Positions 16,000-23,946 of a stretch of 64,000 nt of DNA are shown here, piece after piece. The translations under genes and the position numbers were made by a program. Source of the DNA: Indolivaga alginatilytica (GTDB taxonomy: Bacteria > Bacteroidota > Bacteroidia > Bacteroidales > Dysgonomonadaceae); assembly GCF_003201355.1 (NCBI RefSeq), contig NZ_QICL01000004.1:124001-188000 (forward strand), in the 5' to 3' direction. The stretch's first letter is position 1. The number at the start of each line of letters is the position of its first letter. Under the pieces are notes generated by a model that was not told the DNA's origin, did no database searches, and saw only the letters and a program-made list of their open reading frames with translations.

Positions 16000-17598
16000 T
16001 TATAGCATCCATACATTTTTTCTTATAGCTTTGGGATTCTTTACCTCGAAATATTCACGCATGAAAAAGGATTCCATAAAGTCGGGCGAGCGTCCGATCA
16101 CTTTCTTCATTTCGACTTTTGAGATTAGCCGCCAATTCTTATCGGGGTCGGTATCGTCCTGTGCTACGGCTTTGCGTTCTTTCAGCAGAATGTTTTCGAG
16201 TGAAACATTTTTGTAGTTCTTGCCTGAGAATTTTTGTTTCAGGAGTGAGGCTTCTATACTGTAACCCCGTGCTTTCATGCGTTGGACGAACTTGTAGGCA
16301 CATTCTGCTTTGAGGTTTTCGAACATCGCCCTGTCGCCATTGGTAGGCATTTCTTTATTATTGAACGGTCTTGCTCTCGGCATAAAGCCTTTAAATACTT
16401 GTCCCAGACCGTTGACATCGTAACAGAAGTTTTCTTCCAAAACACCATGCAGTTTGCAAAAATCTTTTGCATAGGCTACGGTCTTTTTTGCATCAACCGA
16501 AATAACCCGAACATCACGGGCATGGTAGCCTTCCCAATACCACATCACACACTTGTCGCCACCCTCGAAAGCCACATCACAGGTGACGCAGCGTAAACCT
16601 TCGTTGTGGTAGGAGTTTGCGAAGAAGTTCTCCATGTCCTCGAACGTTATCAATCCGAATCCTGCTGTTTTAAACTTCCAGTTCCCGCCTAAATCTCTTG
16701 ATACTTGCTCGTCTGACTGATTGGCAAGGTTTCCCAAGTAATTGGGATCGGACTTCATTAGTTTAATATTTTCTTCGAGTTTACCTTCGATGAAGGTGAC
16801 GGACTTGATAAACATATCTTCTTTGTTGCCAAACTGCTCGTATTCTTTTCGCCAGAGCTTGTCGATGCGTTCTTTTGCTTGCTCGTAGACTTCCTGTTTG
16901 GAATCACCCCAATAAATCTCGTTTACGGTGTCCCCATACATAAAGCAGTAGCGAAGTACTCCATTACGTTCGGGTATTGGGATTCCGTCTTCTGCAATCC
17001 ACCAATCAATGAAAGTGGCTACCCATGAGTCGGGGTCGGGATTACACGTACCTCTGAATCTATTCTTAATATTGTGGGCGTTACGATTTGAGGTCAGCAG
17101 ATATTTAAAGTATTCATAAGGCATGTGGGTAATCTCATCCACACCGACAAAGGACAGTTCAAGACCCTGAAAGCGTTTTTTGAAATCTTCGAAGGTGTCG
17201 GAATAGTAGTCGAATTTGAGTTTACCACCTGAATGGAAATTCCAAGTCATGTCCTGCTGGCTCTTATTATAAATGCCATATTGGGAATAGATACCGTCTG
17301 ACTTATCGACGATACCGCCTGTTTTCCTTGAATCATCCTTTTCCTTGCGGAGCAGTGAAGCGTAGAAATTCGCATTGCGGATGTCGGGCAGGGCTTCCAA
17401 TAACAGTGAATAAGTTTTTGAGCCTCCCCTTTTGCCCCCAAAGATGCAGATGTCGGCTTCGCACATTAAGAATAGTTCCTGACTGCCTTTCTGAGCGATG
17501 ATATTCAGGGGTGAATCAAGTTCCCGAAGCTGGTTGATATAGTCTAAAGTGTAGACAGGTTCGGGAAATATGTAGTCCAGTTGTGTTATATTTTCCAT
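16000..17598 (-). CDS. terL: terminase large subunit
   Basis: The DNA-packaging motor and headful or cos nuclease. The 532-residue protein has Walker A GGKRGGSKT at residues 54-62, Walker B LSFVGVDEIT, the coupling motif FRGTCNPDPDSW, and an RNase H-like nuclease. The nuclease acidic residues sit in CDVAFEGGDKCV, YDVNGLGQVF and GRSPDFMESFFM. It is first in a minus-strand operon (terL, PP-loop enzyme, portal, MuF, DUF1064), opened by leader copy B. The small terminase is 8 kb away on the other strand. Confidence 0.95.
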   Translation of the reverse strand: MENITQLDYIFPEPVYTLDYINQLRELDSPLNIIAQKGSQELFLMCEADICIFGGKRGGSKTYSLLLEALPDIRNANFYASLLRKEKDDSRKTGGIVDKSDGIYSQYGIYNKSQQDMTWNFHSGGKLKFDYYSDTFEDFKKRFQGLELSFVGVDEITHMPYEYFKYLLTSNRNAHNIKNRFRGTCNPDPDSWVATFIDWWIAEDGIPIPERNGVLRYCFMYGDTVNEIYWGDSKQEVYEQAKERIDKLWRKEYEQFGNKEDMFIKSVTFIEGKLEENIKLMKSDPNYLGNLANQSDEQVSRDLGGNWKFKTAGFGLITFEDMENFFANSYHNEGLRCVTCDVAFEGGDKCVMWYWEGYHARDVRVISVDAKKTVAYAKDFCKLHGVLEENFCYDVNGLGQVFKGFMPRARPFNNKEMPTNGDRAMFENLKAECAYKFVQRMKARGYSIEASLLKQKFSGKNYKNVSLENILLKERKAVAQDDTDPDKNWRLISKVEMKKVIGRSPDFMESFFMREYFEVKNPKAIRKNVWML

Positions 17599-17615
17599 CT
17601 AAGTATTAAAAATAA

Positions 17616-17660
17616 AAGCCCGATACTCCCCCCTAAAGAGAATATCGGGCTTACTGCCTC
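17616..17660 (-). promoter_or_regulatory. GAGGCA leader hairpin, copy B
   Basis: Read on the minus strand: GAGGCAGT, then AAGCCCGATA (17652-17643) pairing with TATCGGGCTT (17625-17616), followed by TTATTTTT. Ten perfect pairs plus a T-rich tail make it a complete intrinsic terminator, placed between the promoter and the large terminase ATG 18 bases further on. Confidence 0.85.
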
Positions 17661-17682
17661 TATATTTGTATATTTATACATA

Positions 17683-17713
17683 CAAATATAGCTATTTATG
17701 TATATATATCCAA
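17683..17713 (-). promoter_or_regulatory. late promoter B (large terminase unit)
   Basis: On the minus strand -33 TTG (17713-17711), 20 bases, then -7 TATATTTG (17690-17683). The region is nearly palindromic, with another TATATTTG on the plus strand at 17661-17668, so divergent transcription is possible. Confidence 0.65.
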
Positions 17714-17788
17714 TAATATATCCTAAATCGTCCTATATTTGCATATTAATACAATTGTTTGTATATTTGTAATCACAATTAACCTTAG

Positions 17789-18007
17789 ATGGACGGAAAC
17801 GAAATATACACACAAACACAAACTGACAATTTCATTAATTCCTATGAGACAACAGACGGAAAACGATTCGAATGTCATTGTGGTGTACTTCTTTTTAAAG
17901 TGGTCGGCAATAAATTACAGTTTAAGTGCAGATACTCAAAATGCAAAAAGATACACGAAATCGACATACTTGAATTAGTGCATAAAATCAGGTCAGGAGA
18001 GGTTTAA
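17789..18007 (+). CDS. Com-like zinc-finger protein
   Basis: A 72-residue protein whose centre, FECHCGVLLFKVVGNKLQFK then CRYSKCKKIHEIDI, has the CxC/CxxxxC pattern of the Mu Com family. Those small zinc-finger proteins activate translation of the mom DNA-modification gene by binding its mRNA. No mom-like gene is next to it; leader copy C and the capsid genes follow. A role in translation control of another gene, or in linking to the PP-loop modification enzyme, is inference. Start at ATG 17789, with strong TATATTTG boxes upstream. Confidence 0.75.
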   Translation: MDGNEIYTQTQTDNFINSYETTDGKRFECHCGVLLFKVVGNKLQFKCRYSKCKKIHEIDILELVHKIRSGEV

Positions 18008-18119
18008 TACATATTGAGCATTTGCGGGTATATCGTTTGCTGTTCTCCACCAGCAAGGTTTTTCGATATTTCCCGCACGACATAAGGAAGTCTACTTCCG
18101 CAAACATATACTATAATGA

Positions 18120-18171
18120 GAGGCATAAAGCCCGATATACAGTTAACAAATAACTGTGCATCGGGCTTTTT
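18120..18171 (+). promoter_or_regulatory. GAGGCA leader hairpin, copy C
   Basis: GAGGCATAAAGCCCGAT, then an inner CAGTTA/TAACTG stem, then ATCGGGCTTTTTTT. This is a two-part hairpin with a full T tract, between an unusual promoter region and the scaffold-capsid-tail genes. No TAnnTTTG lies at the expected place; an inverted repeat GGAAGT-CT-ACTTCC (about 18088-18101) sits there instead. Confidence 0.8.
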
Positions 18172-18200
18172 TTATTAACACAAACTATTACAAAACACAC

Positions 18201-18854
18201 ATGGAGAAAGAAAAACTTTCCGCAGACTTAAAGGGATTGGTTGGAGAAACCAGCTTGTCAGACAGAACTTGGAACGACTATTTAGAACAATCAGTTATAC
18301 CGCACCTTCCGAGCGAGGAAGATAAGATTGGCGACTATCTGGGAAAACATGCAATCGCTTTGAAGTCGATTAACGGTCAATTGAATAACGAAGTCGCCAC
18401 ACGGGTAAATGACTTTAAAAAGAACTACAAACCTGTTGCAGTTAACAGTGAGCAGTCAACAGTTGACAATCCAGACAAATCAGTACAACATGCCGATAAT
18501 GAAAAGCTGACGGATTTGGAAACACGCCTGCAACGATTTGAGAAGGTAGAAGCTGAAAAGAAAGCCGCAAAAGCTAAAACCGAGAAACTGACGGAGGTCA
18601 AAAAACTGATGCAGAAAGAAGGTTCTACAAATGAAACGGTTATCGGCTTAATCCTTCCACAGTTAAAAATCCGAGAGGACTTAACAGCCGAAGATTTAGC
18701 CAAAGCAGGGAAAACGCTGTATGACAAAGCATACACCGACCTCTACGGTGAAACGTATGTTCCTGCATTTGGCGGTAACTCAACGCTAGGCTCACAAAAA
18801 GGCGATAAAGATGCTTACATGAAGCATTTAAAAGAAACAGGCAGAATAAAATAA
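18201..18854 (+). CDS. capsid scaffolding protein (putative)
   Basis: A 217-residue highly charged protein: folded-looking N-terminal 75 residues, then a long coiled coil (EKLTDLETRLQRFEKVEAEK then KAAKAKTEKLTEVKKLMQ) and a short C-terminal end with KHLKETGRIK, similar to scaffold tails that bind the capsid. Its position as first gene before decoration and major capsid genes fits a scaffold. The start is ATG 18201, after AACACAAACTATTACAAAAC; an earlier in-frame ATG would fall inside the leader hairpin. Confidence 0.65.
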   Translation: MEKEKLSADLKGLVGETSLSDRTWNDYLEQSVIPHLPSEEDKIGDYLGKHAIALKSINGQLNNEVATRVNDFKKNYKPVAVNSEQSTVDNPDKSVQHADNEKLTDLETRLQRFEKVEAEKKAAKAKTEKLTEVKKLMQKEGSTNETVIGLILPQLKIREDLTAEDLAKAGKTLYDKAYTDLYGETYVPAFGGNSTLGSQKGDKDAYMKHLKETGRIK

Positions 18855-18880
18855 CCTAACACAAACACAAAACTCACAGC

Positions 18881-19510
18881 ATGGGAACATTTAACACTTA
18901 TGGGAATAAGTCAAAGAAATACGGCGGTGCTTACCCTGTATGGCTGACTGTTAGCCAGAAAGAAAGAAGCGGGGGTACGCTCGACGAATTACCTCCAGTC
19001 GGTACGGTGATACGCTCCGGCTCGCTTGTCAGCATTGACGGTGCGGGAGGAAAGGCAAAGATTGTCCCGACTTTCGAATTGGCTGAAAAAGTATTAGACA
19101 CTCAAACCTACATCAAAGTGCATGCACACAAAAGCCATCCTGTACCGAAAGTAGGCATGAACATTATGAAAGCTCCCACAACTGTCGGTGGAACAGGTAA
19201 AGGAGCAACGATTATGGATGTAGAGCATGACCCTGTAAATAATATTTACATACTGACTATTGCAACAGGTCAATTAGGCACAGCAGCCATAGGCGACATT
19301 CTGGTTGAAGCCGATAAAGCGGATAACGGGGCGAAAATAGTTGCTGTACCAACAGGGTTAACCGAAAACGATGTCTGGATTGAAGATGGCGACTATGCCG
19401 CAACCCTCGCCAGTGTATTTCACGGCGAAATAATGGAAGATCGCATACAACCAATTCCCGATTGCATCAAAGCCGTTTTGCCACAAATCAAATTTCAAAA
19501 AGGAATCTAA
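18881..19510 (+). CDS. head decoration-like protein
   Basis: A 209-residue beta-rich protein, MGTFNTYGNKSKKYGGAYPV, with many Gly/Thr turns (SLVSIDGAGGKAKIVPTFEL) like capsid decoration or stabilising proteins. It lies just before the major capsid gene, 3 bases apart, where such proteins are encoded. There is no enzyme motif. CCTAACACAAAC stands before the start. Confidence 0.6.
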   Translation: MGTFNTYGNKSKKYGGAYPVWLTVSQKERSGGTLDELPPVGTVIRSGSLVSIDGAGGKAKIVPTFELAEKVLDTQTYIKVHAHKSHPVPKVGMNIMKAPTTVGGTGKGATIMDVEHDPVNNIYILTIATGQLGTAAIGDILVEADKADNGAKIVAVPTGLTENDVWIEDGDYAATLASVFHGEIMEDRIQPIPDCIKAVLPQIKFQKGI

Positions 19511-19513
19511 CCT

Positions 19514-20674
19514 ATGACACCTAGAGACACAAACTATTACGACCTTATACGACATGGATTCGCTAACGAATCCTATCAGGAATTTGTAGATACCTATTTG
19601 GCAAGCCTGTATAACGGACGCAAGACCGACGGTTTCGAGTGGGATGCCGACATACAGATCGACTTCACGTACCACCAGATTCAGGCAGAATTAGGACTGA
19701 ACACGATGCCTACTTATGTAGATATTGATTCACCGAGTGTATATAAACACCATGAAGGTTTCGAGCTTTCAAGCGGTACAATACCCCGTGCCAAACACGG
19801 TTATGCACTGAATGAGAAAATCCTTCGTGAAGAAATGATTTTCGCCCAGAGGACAGGGAAGTTTTCAACCAACCTCAGTCAAAAAATGAGGGATTTGGTT
19901 TTCGACCACACATCGAAACTGATAGGCGGTAACTACAACGGTTTGACATACCAGCGAGATCAGATGGTATCGACAGGCTCGTTCGTACTGGATGCGAGCA
20001 ACAACCCTGCGGGTATCAAGAACATTACATTTTCGGCTAAGATTCCGACAACCAACCATGTGACGCTGACAGGCACTAAACGCTGGTTCACGGACGACAG
20101 TAATGTCGAAGGAACGGCAAGCGACCCGATCAAAGATTTGAAGAAACAAACCTACGATCTGAAACGCAAAGGGGTTTCAGCTATGCACTTCGAGGTGGAT
20201 TACCTGACATTCCGCAGGACGATGGAACATTCCAAAATAAGGACTGCCATTGCACTGAATATTCATCCGATGGCTGATGCCGCAAATATTGCAGCTTTGG
20301 GTGCGGTTCTGGACGAATCGGTTGTGAAATCGAAACTGGAAGGTATAATCGGTTGCCCGATTAAGGTAATCGACAATATTGTAGCGGTTGAGAAATTCGA
20401 CAAAGCGGAAGGCAAAGTCATTAAAGAACAAATACGCTCATTCAAATCGGATGTATGGGTATTAGTTCCAGACGGACAACTCGGCTCGATCAAAGCGGTA
20501 GAGCCTATCGCCATGCCCGACCCTGCGGCTCGATTGGCTTGGTACGACGGTGGACGCACTATTTTAAAACAATGGTACGATACCAGAACCAACACCCAAT
20601 ATATCGAATCGGAATTGACGGCATTGGTCGTACCTAACAAACCTCAGTACATGTTGTATTTGACTATCGCCTGA
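19514..20674 (+). CDS. major capsid protein
   Basis: A 386-residue protein in the expected place (after scaffold and decoration, before connectors) with an HK97-like composition. It has a long N-terminal helix region, central insertion with KRWFTDDSNVEGTASDPIKD, a spine segment KQTYDLKRKGVSAMHFEVDY, and a C-terminal beta part RSFKSDVWVLVPDGQLGSIK then ESELTALVVPNKPQYMLYL. No N-terminal protease domain is present and no separate protease was recognised, so maturation may be protease-free. Confidence 0.8.
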   Translation: MTPRDTNYYDLIRHGFANESYQEFVDTYLASLYNGRKTDGFEWDADIQIDFTYHQIQAELGLNTMPTYVDIDSPSVYKHHEGFELSSGTIPRAKHGYALNEKILREEMIFAQRTGKFSTNLSQKMRDLVFDHTSKLIGGNYNGLTYQRDQMVSTGSFVLDASNNPAGIKNITFSAKIPTTNHVTLTGTKRWFTDDSNVEGTASDPIKDLKKQTYDLKRKGVSAMHFEVDYLTFRRTMEHSKIRTAIALNIHPMADAANIAALGAVLDESVVKSKLEGIIGCPIKVIDNIVAVEKFDKAEGKVIKEQIRSFKSDVWVLVPDGQLGSIKAVEPIAMPDPAARLAWYDGGRTILKQWYDTRTNTQYIESELTALVVPNKPQYMLYLTIA

Positions 20675-20676
20675 AA

Positions 20677-21204
20677 ATGGAAATAGCAATCGACATAATC
20701 GGTGAAGGAAAAGTGGAAAAGGTGGCAGATTCCAATTCTGCCACTCTGACCGCTATCCCGAACGAAAACTGGACTTTCAAACATTTCCTGATCGGTAATA
20801 CCGCAACATCTGAAAACCCAATATCAGTAACGGTTACAGAGGTAACGGCTGTATTCTATATCAGCATTGAGGACTATCTGAAAGGGTTGGTCGGCTTTGA
20901 TGTTACAGAATCGGTTTTGAACTCGATCAGAATTTACCGTGAGATAAAAAAAAGGACGGATGTAGCCGAATTATCGACCAAACAAAGGGATTTGCTTTAT
21001 GCAGACCTGTTGATGTGGGCTTCGACCTCTCCGACCTCATACACGGGGACGAAAGAGGCAGACGGTGGATGGTCGAAAACAGAAGCGAACAAAACGATTT
21101 CGGTAACGGATAAGAAACGCTTTGAAAATCTAGCCATGTCGATCTATAAGAAATATCTGGATAGAAAATATAACCCAAGTATAAAGATTGTAAACCTATG
21201 GTAG
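20677..21204 (+). CDS. head-tail adaptor with InlB-B-repeat-like N-terminus
   Basis: The C-terminal 110 residues (IEDYLKGLVGFDVTESVLNS, then ELSTKQRDLLYADLLMWAST) are helical, like the gp6/gp15-type connectors that sit below the portal. The first 65 residues (EGKVEKVADSNSATLTAIPN then ENWTFKHFLIGNTATSENP) are a beta-rich unit of the bacterial InlB-B repeat type, with GEGxV...ATLTAxPxxxWxFxxF. That fusion is not usual for connectors; it may decorate the neck. The gene begins 2 bases after the capsid stop and overlaps the next by 7 bases. Confidence 0.65.
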   Translation: MEIAIDIIGEGKVEKVADSNSATLTAIPNENWTFKHFLIGNTATSENPISVTVTEVTAVFYISIEDYLKGLVGFDVTESVLNSIRIYREIKKRTDVAELSTKQRDLLYADLLMWASTSPTSYTGTKEADGGWSKTEANKTISVTDKKRFENLAMSIYKKYLDRKYNPSIKIVNLW

Positions 21205-21545
21205 ATAATCCGAGATTTCCCCACTATGTAAAGATATTCAGAGCAAAGACCGACACGAACGGTACGCCTGTAATCGACCCCGCAACGGGTGAGGAACTAT
21301 TTGAATCCGTATTCGGGTCACAATGTGGTATGAGGGACATGGTACGGGGCTGGGATATTGATGTAGAGGTTGTCAAAGCCGATTACAAGCTGGCACTGCC
21401 AAAGCATAACATCATTATCAAAAAAGGGGATTATCTGGAATTTACCAACTCGATCACGGGTGAAGTGAAGAAAGGCAGGGTCGAAGAATCGAAAATCTTT
21501 AATCTGGGGGCGAACATCTGGTTTAATGAAAACGGAAACGGATAA
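21198..21545 (+). CDS. head-closure protein (putative)
   Basis: A 115-residue beta-barrel-like protein, MVDNPRFPHYVKIFRAKTDT, with DYKLALPKHNIIIKKGDYLE and FTNSITGEVKKGRVEESKIF, matching the size and strand pattern of SPP1 gp16-type stoppers that seal the filled head. Overlap with the adaptor gene by 7 bases supports coupled expression. Confidence 0.6.
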   Translation: MVDNPRFPHYVKIFRAKTDTNGTPVIDPATGEELFESVFGSQCGMRDMVRGWDIDVEVVKADYKLALPKHNIIIKKGDYLEFTNSITGEVKKGRVEESKIFNLGANIWFNENGNG

Positions 21546-21580
21546 TTAATCAGTTAACAGTCAGCAGTAATCAGTTATCA

Positions 21581-22105
21581 ATGAAAAGTATAGAGAAGCA
21601 GTTTGAGGATATACAGAACGATATTTATAAGGATATGTACTATTATATCGTACCTGAAATGACGAAGTTCGGTATAAGGATGGTTAGCGATGTATTACCT
21701 AACCAAGCCAAATACAGAAACCTGACGGGAAACACAATAACCTCGCTTGCCTTCGGAATCTATTACATGGGAAACCTTGAAATAATGGGATTCAATAATC
21801 ACTACCCGCCACCGATACGCAATAAGCTAATCAAAGGAGAGGAACTGTTCGATTTTGAGGACTACGACGGAAATATACGGAAGTATTTTCGGGCTAAAGT
21901 ACAGACTGACGCAGGCTACGGAACGAACACTTCGATGGAGTTTTTAAAAGGCTATCAATCAACCCGACAATTCGCCATCGTATTCACCACTGGAACGGAA
22001 TACTCGGAATACTTGGAAAAAACACGCAAACTGAATGTACTCTCGGACGGCTACGATTATTCAATCACCGCATTTATAAAGAGCTTCAAACCTATCAGAA
22101 AATGA
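21581..22105 (+). CDS. tail-completion/neck protein (gp10-like, putative)
   Basis: A 174-residue protein with an N-terminal helix (SIEKQFEDIQNDIYKDMYYY) and internal LPNQAKYRNLTGNTITSLAF. This YRNxTGnt pattern resembles HK97-gp10-type proteins, where a nascent tail is joined to the head. It occupies the right slot between stopper and terminator genes and overlaps the next gene by 4 bases (22102-22105). Confidence 0.6.
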   Translation: MKSIEKQFEDIQNDIYKDMYYYIVPEMTKFGIRMVSDVLPNQAKYRNLTGNTITSLAFGIYYMGNLEIMGFNNHYPPPIRNKLIKGEELFDFEDYDGNIRKYFRAKVQTDAGYGTNTSMEFLKGYQSTRQFAIVFTTGTEYSEYLEKTRKLNVLSDGYDYSITAFIKSFKPIRK

Positions 22106-22497
22106 ACCGCAATTTCGATATAGAAAAAATAGAAGATGTACTGGCAAACGCTGTGAAAGCGGGGATTGTAACGCAGAAGGTATTCAAAGGGCAACGCCCG
22201 AACGTAGATGCGAACATGAGCGATTTTGCAGTGGTATCGGTAGTAACCAGAGTAACGGACAGGGGGGCATTGGGGCGGTGTACATGCCGTATCGAACTGT
22301 TTGCAAAAAATCTGTCGAACGGAGAAAAGAACGGGACAAAACTCAGCCTGATGTACAACAAACTGACAGACATATTTCCGATACAGGACAATACCTACTT
22401 ATTCGACATCTACCCTGTTACAATTCCATTGGGAAATGACGACTATGGCTACAATGTCATAGCCATCCAATTCGCAACACACATCAAAACTTTATAA
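22102..22497 (+). CDS. tail terminator protein (putative)
   Basis: A 131-residue alpha/beta protein: helix (FDIEKIEDVLANAVKAGIVT), strands SDFAVVSVVTRVTDRGALGR then CTCRIELFAKNL, helix, and YLFDIYPVTIPLGNDDYGYN. That order and length fit the ring-forming tail terminators of siphoviruses that stop tube growth. It directly precedes the tail tube gene. Confidence 0.6.
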   Translation: MNRNFDIEKIEDVLANAVKAGIVTQKVFKGQRPNVDANMSDFAVVSVVTRVTDRGALGRCTCRIELFAKNLSNGEKNGTKLSLMYNKLTDIFPIQDNTYLFDIYPVTIPLGNDDYGYNVIAIQFATHIKTL

Positions 22498-22511
22498 AAC
22501 ACACTTAACAC

Positions 22512-23051
22512 ATGGCAGCAACCTTAACCAAAGCAGCACTCGACAAGGTATTTGTCGGTATTTCAAAAATTCAACTTGCACCTGTCGGAGCATTGGCAGT
22601 AACAACCTTTGATACTGCGGACGAAATCTTTACCGTAAAGGACAGTGTAAATTTCTCACAAGCTCAACCGAGTAAAACGGAAATCAAAGTCGATCAGTTT
22701 TCCGCACCCATAGCAGCGACTTATGAGGCGGGCGAGTTCTCGCTCACAGGGAGTATTCCGTCTATTGCCAAAGAAATTCTGGCATACTTCTTCAAAACAA
22801 ATGCGGCTACTAATCCGGCTATAACAGGATTTACGAAAAGTACCGCTATCGACCTTGAAAACAAGATTATCAATGCGATGGTAAAGATCACGAACGCAGC
22901 CGGAGATATGGCAATCGTCATTCCACGCTGTGAGTTTATCGCAAACTTCGATTGGAGTTCGACTTCTTCCAACGCTTTTGCGGTAGCCTTTACAGCAACA
23001 CCGAAAATGAATCCTGACGGCAAGGGGGATGTTCTTTTCTACGAGAAATGA
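22512..23051 (+). CDS. major tail tube protein
   Basis: A 179-residue protein with N-terminal ALDKVFVGISKIQLAPVGAL and a beta-barrel body that includes KTEIKVDQFSAPIAATYEAG and a final FAVAFTATPKMNPDGKGDVL. These are the signs of the siphovirus tube fold (repeating strands and a KTE/IKVD turn). It lies between terminator and tail-chaperone genes, the standard slot. No sheath gene is present, so the tail is non-contractile. Confidence 0.75.
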   Translation: MAATLTKAALDKVFVGISKIQLAPVGALAVTTFDTADEIFTVKDSVNFSQAQPSKTEIKVDQFSAPIAATYEAGEFSLTGSIPSIAKEILAYFFKTNAATNPAITGFTKSTAIDLENKIINAMVKITNAAGDMAIVIPRCEFIANFDWSSTSSNAFAVAFTATPKMNPDGKGDVLFYEK

Positions 23052-23062
23052 CACCCCCTAAA

Positions 23063-23078
23063 TCCCCCGAATGGGGGA
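23063..23078. repeat. C-rich/G-rich intergenic hairpin
   Basis: CACCCCCTAAATCCCCC then GAAT then GGGGGACTTT: six pairs (TCCCCC/GGGGGA) in the gap after the tail-tube gene. It has the look of the CCCCTAAA...GGGG intergenic repeats common in Bacteroidetes chromosomes; related hairpins lie at 40476 and 44591. Confidence 0.6.
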
Positions 23079-23170
23079 CTTTCGCAAAGCGGTATAGCTA
23101 ATCAGGAAAATACACAACACACAAACCTAAAAGGGAAGGGAAATTTCCTTCCCTTTTTTAATACAAAACT

Positions 23171-23653
23171 ATGAAACAACCTAGAATACAAGACGAAAAG
23201 GAATTGCTTTCGATTCAGGAAAACGGCAAGGACAAACTGGTTATTCCACGAACAAACAAGGTTATCGCTATCGGATGGATGAAGGGCTACACCCTTGAAA
23301 AACTGTCGAAGCTGGAACTAAAGGAAGGTATCAAAGCGGAGGACACGGATTCGGAAAAAGTGATAGAGCAGCGTTCGAAGTTCCTAGCCAAAGCCGCTTC
23401 GCTGTGCATCCTGAACGGTATAAAGATTTTCTTTTTCCACTGGCTGTATTGGCGATACTTCTATTTCATCAAAGGGTATGCTTTCGACCAGCTAGAGCCT
23501 GTCATATCGCTTTCTAAAAAAAAAGTTCCTGCGGGAAGCTGGTACATAGCTTCTGCGTTGGTCGCTCGGATGAAGATAACGAACATGACAATGACGATGG
23601 AGGAAGCCGAGCGATTCCGACACGAACTTTCGTCGGAGCAAGGGCAGCCATAG
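23171..23653 (+). CDS. tail assembly chaperone (first frame)
   Basis: A 160-residue protein between the tube and tape-measure genes, the place of lambda gpG-type chaperones that coat the tape measure during assembly. It contains DKLVIPRTNKVIAIGWMKGY, a predicted membrane-like or buried stretch IKIFFFHWLYWRYFYFIKG, and a mostly helical C-terminus ending MEEAERFRHELSSEQGQP. The -1 frame stays open from 23518 across its stop to 23940, so a longer frameshift product is likely, as in most siphoviruses. Confidence 0.65.
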   Translation: MKQPRIQDEKELLSIQENGKDKLVIPRTNKVIAIGWMKGYTLEKLSKLELKEGIKAEDTDSEKVIEQRSKFLAKAASLCILNGIKIFFFHWLYWRYFYFIKGYAFDQLEPVISLSKKKVPAGSWYIASALVARMKITNMTMTMEEAERFRHELSSEQGQP

Positions 23654-23940
23654 GAAAAGACCATGCTTGGATATTAGCCCCTCTTACCCTGTTTTGGGGG
23701 CTTATCACGATTCCCGAATTTATGTACCGCTTCAAAGGCTCGGTAGCCAAATATGAGCTGATGGTTCTGGACGTGTCACGGGTAGTCTATGACAAAGAAC
23801 CGAAGGACAAGCAGAACAAAACGAAGGCTGATGCTGAAAGCATACGGCTAAACGAGGAATCGCTGCGAAAAGCGAGAGAACGCCATAAAAAAACACAGTG
23901 GCAGGAAATGAAACTGTCAGACCTTAACACAAACACGTAA
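23518..23940 (+). CDS. frameshift extension of the tail chaperone
   Basis: In the -1 frame relative to 23171-23653 there is no stop from 23518 to 23940. From about 23640 the sequence looks authentic: GARAAIGKDHAWILAPLTLF, WGLITIPEFMYRFKGSVAKY and ELMVLDVSRVVYDKE, then a charged helix. No good start codon lies near that point (the first ATG, 23722, is inside it), so entry by a -1 ribosomal frameshift near the end of the first frame is the likely route. An A9 run (23516-23524) is one possible slip site, but it would include poor-looking sequence; a site closer to 23640 fits better. Confidence 0.6.
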   Translation, partial: KKSSCGKLVHSFCVGRSDEDNEHDNDDGGSRAIPTRTFVGARAAIGKDHAWILAPLTLFWGLITIPEFMYRFKGSVAKYELMVLDVSRVVYDKEPKDKQNKTKADAESIRLNEESLRKARERHKKTQWQEMKLSDLNTNT

Positions 23941-23946
23941 TACTTC

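Noticed and set aside
23722-23940. Independent gene from ATG 23722
   Set aside because: Protein-like sequence continues upstream of that ATG in frame, which points to frameshifting and not to a separate start.
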